Shown here: positions 57,622 through 64,000 of the stretch, piece by piece | Position numbering within the stretch: the first letter of the stretch is position 1 | How the letters are laid out: each line of letters opens with the position of its first letter | Source: Lacimicrobium alkaliphilum | Lineage (GTDB): Bacteria > Pseudomonadota > Gammaproteobacteria > Enterobacterales > Alteromonadaceae | DNA: 64,000 nt | NCBI RefSeq assembly: GCF_002591895.1 | Contig: NZ_NISX01000002.1 | Span: 274,597 to 338,596, forward strand | Direction of reading: 5' to 3' | Position numbers and translations under genes: made by a program | Notes under the pieces: model-generated | What the model saw: the letters and a program-made list of their open reading frames with translations, nothing else | Told to the model about the DNA's origin: nothing | Database searches by the model: none

Positions 57622-57997
57622 CTGCAAACTAAAATTGTCAGCGCTTTTCTGCCTGCATTTGGTCAATCAGACTAAAATCACATAGCATACGCGACCAATT
57701 TTTGTGCAGGTAATCGTTGTTGTCGTTACGTCTTGTATTAATCCTGATATTTGCCGCCTTACCGGTCAGCTCTGCCCCCATGATCTGGCTGGCAGAATCC
57801 AGCCCCGGATTTCAGAAATCCATCAGGATGGACGAGCAAACCCGGGATCTGATCCTCGAGGGATTGGATGGCGTTGAATTTCAGGTTGAGCCCACCAACC
57901 CCCAACGGGGCCTGAAGCGCTTACAGCAAGAGCCTAAATTTATGAGGGCGATAAAATTTATAGTCCCGAGCGAGAGTGCTTCAATACTTCCCCCCAC
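57621..57997 (+). pseudogene. Truncated, frameshifted second copy of the solute-binding gene
   Basis: Sequence from 57621 (the last base of the pgmB stop) aligns with 51520-51905, covering the 96-bp leader and about 75 codons of the gene from its TTG (57717). The first 75 codons are intact (SAPMIWLAESSPGF and DEQTRDLILEGLDG). After RGLKRLQQEP small indels shift the frame, similarity fades near 57990, and no C-terminal two thirds exist. It ends three bases before the lacI stop codon, so it exactly fills the convergent gap. Confidence 0.9.
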
Positions 57998-58000
57998 TGG

Positions 58001-59026
58001 CTAGTGCGCCTTTCTGCTCGACTCCCTGACTATCAATTGCACATCCAGTACCTGTGAACGGGCTGGTTTGCCTGCCAGTTTATCCAGCACTTTATTAACC
58101 AGCAGTTTACCGCCCTCCATGGTTTGCTGGCGAATGGTGGTCAGTGAGGGGTGGCAGAACATCGACATAGCCACATCGTCAAAACCCACCACGGCAATAT
58201 CACCGGGTATGGCGATCTCTGACTCCACCAGCTTTTTCATCGCCCCCAGGGCAATCACATCAGACACCGCAAACAAACCATCCACCTTAAGTGGCTGCTG
58301 CTTAAGCATGCGGTTAGCGCTGGAATAACCTGACTCGCTGGTAAAATCCGTGGCAAAACGCAGTGACTCGTCGATGTCCTTACCGGCCTGCTGCAGCGCC
58401 AGGCAATAGCCCTGCCAGCGCTGCTCCATCTCACTGTGAGCGATATCACCGAAAAAAGCGATATGCTCACAGCCCTGATTTAAAAGATGGGTGACTGCCA
58501 GATAGGCGCCCATTTTATTGTCACTGCCCACCGTGCAATACTGACTGTCCGGCAAGGTTGCGCCCCATACCGCAAAGGGCAGGTCCTGGGTAGCCAGACG
58601 GTCGATACGGACGTCATGCTCACCCTGCCCTATCACAATCAGGCCGTCGGCCCGTTTGGAATCAAAGTAATAATCCCGCCAGTCATCGGAGGCGGTGCGG
58701 GTATTGGAGAGCAACATATCATAGCCATGCAGGGTTAACTCGTCGGCAATGGCGCCGAGAATATCCAGCAGAAAAGGGTCGGAAATACCGCGCTCGGTGC
58801 GCTCCTTAAACAACACCACCACCGCAATCACATTGGTCTTCTGGGTACGCAGCGCGCGCGCCTTGGCGTTAATTTTAAAATTATGTTCCCGCGCCACCTG
58901 CTGGATTTTGTGGCGGGTTTTTTCAGCGATCAACGGATTATCATTCAGCGCCCTGGAAACAGTGGATTCTGACACACCGACGATTCGGGCAATATCGGCA
59001 ATACTTTTCGCCATTTTTTCGGGCAT
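58001..59026 (-). CDS. LacI-family regulator of the maltose locus
   Basis: Repressor with N-terminal HTH (SIADIARIVGVSESTVSRALN) and a periplasmic-binding-like effector domain ending VVGFDDVAMSMFCHPSLTTI and QTMEGGKLLVNKVLD. Start chosen at ATG 59026 (MPEKMAKS); a start at 59014 is also possible. The frame runs open to 59122, but that would cross the TonB terminator at 59091-59118. The recognition helix and the perfect TGCAATCGATTGCA sites before the neighbouring genes make this the probable MalR-type regulator. The effector is likely maltose or a related sugar (inference). Confidence 0.88.
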   Translation of the reverse strand: MPEKMAKSIADIARIVGVSESTVSRALNDNPLIAEKTRHKIQQVAREHNFKINAKARALRTQKTNVIAVVVLFKERTERGISDPFLLDILGAIADELTLHGYDMLLSNTRTASDDWRDYYFDSKRADGLIVIGQGEHDVRIDRLATQDLPFAVWGATLPDSQYCTVGSDNKMGAYLAVTHLLNQGCEHIAFFGDIAHSEMEQRWQGYCLALQQAGKDIDESLRFATDFTSESGYSSANRMLKQQPLKVDGLFAVSDVIALGAMKKLVESEIAIPGDIAVVGFDDVAMSMFCHPSLTTIRQQTMEGGKLLVNKVLDKLAGKPARSQVLDVQLIVRESSRKAH

Positions 59027-59090
59027 TGAAGTGAATTTATTGATAATGGATGCCGCTAGACTAGCAAAACGACACCGGGGATTGAATAGT

Positions 59091-59118
59091 AAACTGGCCG
59101 GCAAAAGCCGGCCAGTTT
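59091..59118 (-). terminator. Rho-independent terminator of the TonB receptor gene
   Basis: AAACTGGCCGGC, loop AAAA, GCCGGCCAGTTT: a perfect twelve-base stem 12 nt after the receptor stop on the minus strand. The T-run is short (TTT), so stopping depends on the strong stem. Confidence 0.8.
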
Positions 59119-59129
59119 TCATTAACAGC

Positions 59130-61445
59130 TCAGAAGAAGTTATAGCCGATGCTGAGTTTCACCGAACGCGGCATGATAAACCTGCCGTTAGGCGCAGCCG
59201 GATTTCTGGGATCCCCTTCGGTCAGCCCATCTTTATCAGTGAGGTTATCCACCGACAGCCTGACATTCAGATTTTCCGAGACTTCCCAGTACGCGCCCAG
59301 GTCCACTTTGGTATAACCATCCAGCTCCACAGTGTTGCCATTGTCTGACCAGCGATCATCAACCATACTCAGGGTACCGTACATAGTCAGGAAGTTACCG
59401 CCTGTCAGCTCCAGATCATAACTTGGCGTGAATCGTAACTGCCAGCCAGGCTGACGCTGTCCTTCGTTGCCAATCTGACTGGCGTCACCGCTTTTGGTGA
59501 TTTCGGTATCCTGTACCGTAGCATTCAGGTTCAGGTTCAGATTGAAATCAAATGTATAGTTGGCATCCAGTTCCACACCTTTTGCTTCAGTCACTGATAG
59601 TGTTGCTGGCGCACCGGGTTGGCTGACATTACTGCTCTCAACTTCATTGAAAAAACCGGTGGCATAGAAACTGAAATTGTCACCGGCATGTTTATATCCC
59701 AGTTCATATTGCTGTATATCAAAGATCAGGTCGTCACCATTGGAATAAGAGCCGAAGTTATCCCTGAAATCGTCAAAGTAGGGCATTTTGCTGCCGTCGT
59801 TAGCCCGGAAGAACACACCGGAATTATCGGTCAGCATATAGTTGGCACCGGCAGTCCAGGATGTAGTGTCTTCGTCATATTGCACGGCTTTGGTGATCAC
59901 CCCATCCAGGCCTTCATCTACAGTGTATTCTATCTTATGACTTTCACGGCGTAGCCCCAGATCCAGAGTCAGAGCATCGCTGACCTGATATTCAAAAGCC
60001 GTGTAGAAAGCCCTGGTAGAACCATCGCCGACGGCATTGATATCATAGTTCCAGCCACAACTGTCGGCATTATCATTACAATCGATATTGGTGAGACTTT
60101 CACCGCCCTGGCCAATAACATGGTAAGACTGATTACCGATGGACCACCAATCATTGGCTGAGAAGTTGGAAGTGTACAATCCAAAAGTCCATTCAAGTGC
60201 ATCAAACTCTTTAGTTAAAGCCAGATCATTAGTAAAGGACTCAATTTCCTTCAGTACCACCCAGCGACCGACTTGTTGCACCAGAGCGTCCTCGGAATAT
60301 GTCGTACCAGTGACAGCGCCTTGTACCGGCACAAAGTCTCCACTCTGCGGATCGACAATTCTCAGATTCAGGTTATTGCCCTCTGCATCAGTCAGATCTG
60401 CCAGTCCGGATATACTAAGCGGTGCGCCGTCAGGCACGAGACCCAGGGTATTGGCATCACCCCTGGTAAAATTAAAGCGATCACTGAACTGCCAGCCGTC
60501 GCCGAACTCGAGCTGAATCTTACCCCCTGATACTGAGCCATCCCAGCCCCGGCCCTCGCCAAAGTCAAAGGCCTGTTCGGTGCCATCGGGACCATACTGG
60601 ATTGTCCCCTGACGATTTAAGGTACCCATCTGGGTATAACCATTGTCTACCCCCTCCACCAAAGGCGTAGGCAAGTACCAGACACCGTGATCATCAGTGA
60701 CCCGGCTGTAGAAGTTCATCTTGCCGTTATCCAGTATCTTGGTAATGTTGACCGTAAACTGATGACCCTTTTCCGAGTTAAACCCCGCATCGCGGATCCC
60801 CGGCGAGCTGGAAACATACCCGCCTATCATATAGTAAAGATCGTCTGCCAGCGCCCCGCTGACAACGGCATCAACCCGCTGCAGATCGTAATCTGAGGTG
60901 GTGTACTTGAAAGTACCTTCGGTGTAATCACTACCTTCTTTCAGCATAAAGTTAGTGGTCAGACCAGGCTGTCCGTTAGAGATAACCGGGTTGGGCCCAC
61001 CCCGCAGAGCTTCCATAAAAGAGACGGTTTCATCAATACGAAACAGGGTGGAGTTTTCAAGGAAAGACAAGGTCGGTGGCTGAAACAATGGCGCCCCTTC
61101 CATCTGTACAGTCAGAAAAGGTGCATCACCGCCGCCGGGGAAACCCCGAACAAACACATTTGCGCCGGATACACCGCCAGAACTCTCCGCCCAGACTCCG
61201 GGCACCGCCTTAAACAAATCGGCAGTGCTTTTTGGTGCCAGCTTTTTTATTGCTTCGGCAGAAAGGTTGGTGACGGCAAAACTTGCATCAACTTTACGCA
61301 TTGCGGTACCCGTGGGCGTACCTGTGACGATGATTTGTTCAAAATCCTTATCCTTTTGTTCCTGTGCGGCTGGTTCTTGCTGCGCGTAGCTGGTACCGAA
61401 TACCGTTGATACCGCCAGTGCCAAAGCTAACTTTTTCGTTTTCAT
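59130..61445 (-). CDS. TonB-dependent receptor, maltodextrin type
   Basis: Outer-membrane active transporter of 771 residues. Signal peptide MKTKKLALALAVSTVFGTSYA; a TonB box-like EQIIVTG at residues 36-42; plug domain with LFKAVPGVWAESSGGVSGAN and VFVRGFPGGGD (about 80-130); then a 22-strand barrel ending RSVKLSIGYNFF with the terminal Phe. Together with the operator at 61570 and the neighbouring genes it is the likely maltodextrin receptor. The ligand is inferred from context only. Confidence 0.9.
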   Translation of the reverse strand: MKTKKLALALAVSTVFGTSYAQQEPAAQEQKDKDFEQIIVTGTPTGTAMRKVDASFAVTNLSAEAIKKLAPKSTADLFKAVPGVWAESSGGVSGANVFVRGFPGGGDAPFLTVQMEGAPLFQPPTLSFLENSTLFRIDETVSFMEALRGGPNPVISNGQPGLTTNFMLKEGSDYTEGTFKYTTSDYDLQRVDAVVSGALADDLYYMIGGYVSSSPGIRDAGFNSEKGHQFTVNITKILDNGKMNFYSRVTDDHGVWYLPTPLVEGVDNGYTQMGTLNRQGTIQYGPDGTEQAFDFGEGRGWDGSVSGGKIQLEFGDGWQFSDRFNFTRGDANTLGLVPDGAPLSISGLADLTDAEGNNLNLRIVDPQSGDFVPVQGAVTGTTYSEDALVQQVGRWVVLKEIESFTNDLALTKEFDALEWTFGLYTSNFSANDWWSIGNQSYHVIGQGGESLTNIDCNDNADSCGWNYDINAVGDGSTRAFYTAFEYQVSDALTLDLGLRRESHKIEYTVDEGLDGVITKAVQYDEDTTSWTAGANYMLTDNSGVFFRANDGSKMPYFDDFRDNFGSYSNGDDLIFDIQQYELGYKHAGDNFSFYATGFFNEVESSNVSQPGAPATLSVTEAKGVELDANYTFDFNLNLNLNATVQDTEITKSGDASQIGNEGQRQPGWQLRFTPSYDLELTGGNFLTMYGTLSMVDDRWSDNGNTVELDGYTKVDLGAYWEVSENLNVRLSVDNLTDKDGLTEGDPRNPAAPNGRFIMPRSVKLSIGYNFF

Positions 61446-61569
61446 TTTCTGGTCCCCGATTTACTAACTGAGTTACATGGTGTTTTCTGGTTTATGTGCA
61501 CTTTCAGCAAGACTGCAACTGACTACATCATTGCTGTGCTCGTTGTCGACAGATTAAAAATAGAATCTT

Positions 61570-61585
61570 TTGCAATCGATTGCAA
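61570..61585. promoter_or_regulatory. LacI-type operator, TonB receptor gene
   Basis: TTGCAATCGATTGCAA, perfect 16-bp palindrome, 125 bp upstream of the receptor start. Same core as at 54524 and 63930. Confidence 0.9.
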
Positions 61586-61708
61586 TAGTTTTAATTAAAG
61601 TTTATTAAATTTTTGTTAAATTAGTGCTTGGGTTGGTTTCTTGTTCACATATCCGATCATAAAGACAAAATATCGGCAGCATTCGAGCAGAATGTACTCA
61701 ATTGGAAT

Positions 61709-61749
61709 ATACAGTTTCAGTTTCAACAGAGTTAAAACTGAAACTGTAT
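61709..61749. repeat. Strong 15-bp hairpin between glycosidase and receptor genes
   Basis: ATACAGTTTCAGTTT, 11-base loop, AAACTGAAACTGTAT: perfect arms. It lies 67 nt after the glycosidase stop and well upstream of the receptor promoter. No T-tract, so a terminator is possible but not typical. The rest of 61446-61815 is AT-rich with no gene. Confidence 0.75.
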
Positions 61750-61764
61750 GGAATTGATTGCAAT
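61749..61764. promoter_or_regulatory. Degenerate LacI-type operator
   Basis: GGAATTGATTGCAATA keeps the right half-site TTGCA and the centre GATT of the operator and loses the left arm. It is 180 bp from the good operator at 61570, a distance that would allow DNA looping. Confidence 0.4.
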
Positions 61765-61815
61765 ATCAGCAGAGGTGCCCTTCAGACAGAGTCCGTATTT
61801 CAATCAATGGCTTAT

Positions 61816-63882
61816 TCAGGGGCGAACAGCCAGATAGACTGTACTCCATAGCTGAACCGGGTTAGATTCCGTAATATCGCCCTTGCGCTGACCAAAGGGC
61901 TTCATCTGAAACCGGCCATCTGCAAACGACCAGGACCATAGCTCTGAAGTCTTCAGATCTTCGGTAACACTGACTGTCAGCCACAATTTATCCTTCGCCT
62001 GTCTCAGTTTCACGCGCACTGATTCCGGCAGGTCTGCTCGGCGCAACTGCCTTTCAATGCCACTCAGTACCATAGCCTGCTGCCAGCTCCAAACCACCGT
62101 ACCATGGTAATTTCCGGGTCCGAATCGTTCCTGTGTTTCTGCGGAAGCATAAACAGGATTAGCCACCAACATTCCGACTGGCGTATACAGTCCATGTGGA
62201 AAATCTTTCGTCAAATTACTAAGCATCTGTCGCAATCTGTGCGCATCGGGCTGACCAAATAGCAGACCGAAGCCGGTATCAGAATGGATAACAGGCACGG
62301 GTGATCCATCAGTGTTGAGCGCAAGCGCAGCAAACTCATGCGGAATGTCCCTCTCTATAACTGGGGCAGGCAGGCCTATTTTCTTACTGTACTGCAGAAC
62401 GGCTTGCCTGGCCTGCTCCGGCTCCATTTTTACAAAAAACAATGGCGGTACCTTTTGTTGCCAATGCCTGGCTATATCTTCCAGTTCGGCAAGATTCTGA
62501 ATGGATTCCCCATGCCCGGTTAACAAACCACTCTGATGCAGTCGCCGCGCTGCGCGCAGCGCGGCAGGTGCCAGTGCGGCATTGACATCGTAGGGATAGC
62601 GGCCGCCATCCAATCCCTCTTCACTATCCCGCCAGTTGCCTGCATAATGACCGTCAGCCAGACCAATCAGGTTAGACAGTCTGGGCTGCTGATAAAATGG
62701 CCGGGTAACAGATAATAAATATTCGATATTGGCCGCCAGGATTTCACCATAGCTTTTACCATCAGTTCTTCGCCGCTTTAAAAAAGCTTCTCTGCGTTGT
62801 TGTCCGGTTTGCTCGTCAAGCAGGTATTCGGTCAGTATTGGCAGCAGCATCAAGTCATCGTCGAGCATCGCATAATCATAATGCGGGCTGTCGTCCGGTT
62901 TCTGGCTCTGCTGTACACTCCGCAACAAGGCAAACTCACCAATATCTTCTTCATGTGCCACTCTGCCCTGTGGCGACATGCGCTCGAAAACTGAGCCTAA
63001 GGCTGACTCTATGGCATCATCGCTCAATACCGGCATCAGCAACCTTAAAGATAGCAGGGTATCGCGGCCAAAATAGGTCAGAAAACGCCAGGATCCGGCC
63101 AACAGCTTTTCTTCATAGCTGAGAAAACGCAGTGCCTGAAGGTGCGCATTATCTAATCCCTTCACCTCTGACCTGAGGACATTGTCGAGCGGTGTCAGAG
63201 GTGATTCAGATGTGATGGCCTGAATATTGAAGATCAGCTTGTTCTGCTCTGATGGATTCAGGATCCAATCACCGCTGGCACGTTCCCGCTCCAGACTTCC
63301 TTCAGTAATTTTCAGACTAAGGCCATAGCCTGCCTGACCATCCAGGCGTTGCCGCTTCCAGTTGATCTGATTATCCTCTGCATACACTTCGGCATTGTCC
63401 ACAACCTCAGGAAACTCGCCTTGCTGATGATAATCCCGCAACACCCGGATACTGCCCAGCAACACCTTAGTAATCCGCAGGCGGCCGCCGACAGCTATAG
63501 CTTGGCCCTGGATGCCATAGTATCGCTGTCCGGCTTGCTCTGTGGATAAGGGGGTAAGGGGTTGCTGCCAGTTCCATTCAATATCTGAGGTTGAATCGAA
63601 CCATATCCCAACACCAGAGTTTCCTGCCGGAAAGGCTACAATGAGCCTTGGATCAAGGCCTTCGGTGAGTGATAAATGCGCAGCGACAGGTCCCTGACGG
63701 TAAAATGTATTAAGATTTCGGCCTTCCTGCACTTCAAAGGCCAGGACCGGCTGTGTCGTAACGGCTTCAGCAAGGCCCGCACTGCTTACCCAATGTTCGC
63801 TGCTTATTGCCGAAAATTGCTCTGTTTCACTGCAACCTGCCGCCAACACCAGAATCAGCGATATTACTGTAATAGATTTCAT
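61816..63882 (-). CDS. Outer lipoprotein (alpha/alpha)6 glycosidase, debranching-enzyme-like
   Basis: A 688-residue lipoprotein: MKSITVISLILVLAAGCSET gives lipobox LAAGC and Cys17. The second half is an all-helical barrel with TYFGRDTLLSLRLLMPVL, then RVAHEEDIGEFALLR (about 270-325), and YHGTVVWSWQQAMVLSGIE near the end. FGRD(T/S)L and HE-x-x-GEF occur in amylo-alpha-1,6-glucosidase/GDE-type and related six-hairpin enzymes. The exact GH family cannot be fixed by eye. It has its own LacI-type operator at 63930, so it likely trims alpha-glucans at the cell surface or in the periplasm (inference). Confidence 0.72.
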   Translation of the reverse strand: MKSITVISLILVLAAGCSETEQFSAISSEHWVSSAGLAEAVTTQPVLAFEVQEGRNLNTFYRQGPVAAHLSLTEGLDPRLIVAFPAGNSGVGIWFDSTSDIEWNWQQPLTPLSTEQAGQRYYGIQGQAIAVGGRLRITKVLLGSIRVLRDYHQQGEFPEVVDNAEVYAEDNQINWKRQRLDGQAGYGLSLKITEGSLERERASGDWILNPSEQNKLIFNIQAITSESPLTPLDNVLRSEVKGLDNAHLQALRFLSYEEKLLAGSWRFLTYFGRDTLLSLRLLMPVLSDDAIESALGSVFERMSPQGRVAHEEDIGEFALLRSVQQSQKPDDSPHYDYAMLDDDLMLLPILTEYLLDEQTGQQRREAFLKRRRTDGKSYGEILAANIEYLLSVTRPFYQQPRLSNLIGLADGHYAGNWRDSEEGLDGGRYPYDVNAALAPAALRAARRLHQSGLLTGHGESIQNLAELEDIARHWQQKVPPLFFVKMEPEQARQAVLQYSKKIGLPAPVIERDIPHEFAALALNTDGSPVPVIHSDTGFGLLFGQPDAHRLRQMLSNLTKDFPHGLYTPVGMLVANPVYASAETQERFGPGNYHGTVVWSWQQAMVLSGIERQLRRADLPESVRVKLRQAKDKLWLTVSVTEDLKTSELWSWSFADGRFQMKPFGQRKGDITESNPVQLWSTVYLAVRP

Positions 63883-63929
63883 TGCACATGCTCCTGTCAG
63901 TCTGCCTTTAAAGAGATAGTGCCAGCGCG

Positions 63930-63943
63930 TGCAATCGATTGCA
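63930..63943. promoter_or_regulatory. LacI-type operator, glycosidase gene
   Basis: TGCAATCGATTGCA, perfect palindrome 48 bp upstream of the start codon, same core as the two other sites. Confidence 0.9.
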
Positions 63944-63973
63944 ATTTATTATTAACAAATGACTTACATCATA

Positions 63974-64000
63974 CTAATCATCAATACTCTGGTCTGCCAG
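63974..64000 (-). CDS. Small acidic protein, copy 2 (partial, C-terminal end)
   Basis: The last nine codons on the minus strand read LADQSIDD and TAG. The DNA matches 52604-52625, the 3' end of the small acidic gene, with few changes. The rest lies beyond the window edge. Confidence 0.7.
   Translation of the reverse strand: MADQSIDD

Noticed and set aside
59027..59122. 32-residue N-terminal extension of the LacI-type regulator
   Set aside because: It would translate through the terminator hairpin of the TonB gene. LacI proteins begin right at the helix-turn-helix.

Overview
This window looks like chromosome of a marine or brackish gammaproteobacterium of the order Alteromonadales (Alteromonadaceae-like). 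Gene content and order point there: nlpD-rpoS, relA-mazG, recO-pdxJ-acpS, xerD-dsbC-recJ, degQ-degS, mla-murA, and yrbG-kdsC-lptCAB-rpoN-hpf-ptsN-rapZ-ptsO, together with PEP-CTERM surface proteins and a TonB-dependent maltodextrin locus. I saw no rRNA, tRNA or CRISPR array. The assignment is by gene content only; no database was searched.

Layout. 0-4.1 kb: 3' end of nlpD, rpoS, a small unknown protein, a PEP-CTERM protein with a clear terminator, and mazG. 3.65-4.1 kb: a small cassette with a GxxExxY-family nuclease-like gene between near-perfect inverted repeats, wedged between relA and mazG. 4.1-10 kb: relA, rlmD, acpS, pdxJ, recO, all on the minus strand, with a 215 bp gene-free element carrying the same terminal repeats between acpS and pdxJ. 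10-11.2 kb: a lipoprotein and a nest of inverted repeats. 11.2-17 kb: recJ, dsbC, xerD; then fldB, folM and a zincin-like unknown on the plus strand. 17-20.4 kb: a GbsR/MarR-type regulator overlapping a short-form cytochrome bd oxidase (cydAB/cioAB), followed by an 18-codon hydrophobic mini-ORF. 20.8-29.6 kb: MFS transporter, metR/metE divergon with a perfect MetR box, a sensor with a degenerate GGDEF and intact EAL domain, zapE. 29.9-37.7 kb: zapG, degQ, degS, then murA, ibaG and the mlaFEDCB lipid transport operon on the minus strand. 38-44.9 kb: LPS transport and nitrogen-PTS cluster. 44.85-45.04 kb: two heptanucleotide tandem arrays and a bidirectional terminator. 45-52.8 kb: a PEP-CTERM VWA protein, rluF, an AEC carrier, mgtE, a chemoreceptor, a periplasmic binding-protein-like gene and a small acidic protein. 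53-64 kb: maltose utilisation regulon.

How the genes work together. The maltose block is a coherent regulon: a TonB receptor and an outer lipoprotein glycosidase of the debranching-enzyme type, an inner-membrane MFS permease, maltose phosphorylase (GH65) and beta-phosphoglucomutase, with a LacI-family regulator. Three perfect copies of the palindrome TGCAATCGATTGCA lie before the MFS/GH65 divergon, the TonB gene and the glycosidase gene, so one repressor probably controls all of them. The same block shows duplication and decay: a frameshifted mgtE fragment, a broken second copy of the binding-protein gene filling the pgmB-lacI gap, and a second copy of the small acidic protein cut by the window edge.

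The most unusual signal is a family of intergenic elements with purine-rich, internally repetitive inverted ends (TTCACCACAGAG type, plus CACGAAG and heptamer variants). There are four CAGAG-type copies in the first 26 kb, they fit between genes almost to the codon, and one carries a PD-(D/E)XK-like gene. They look like a mobile cassette and its gene-less derivatives.
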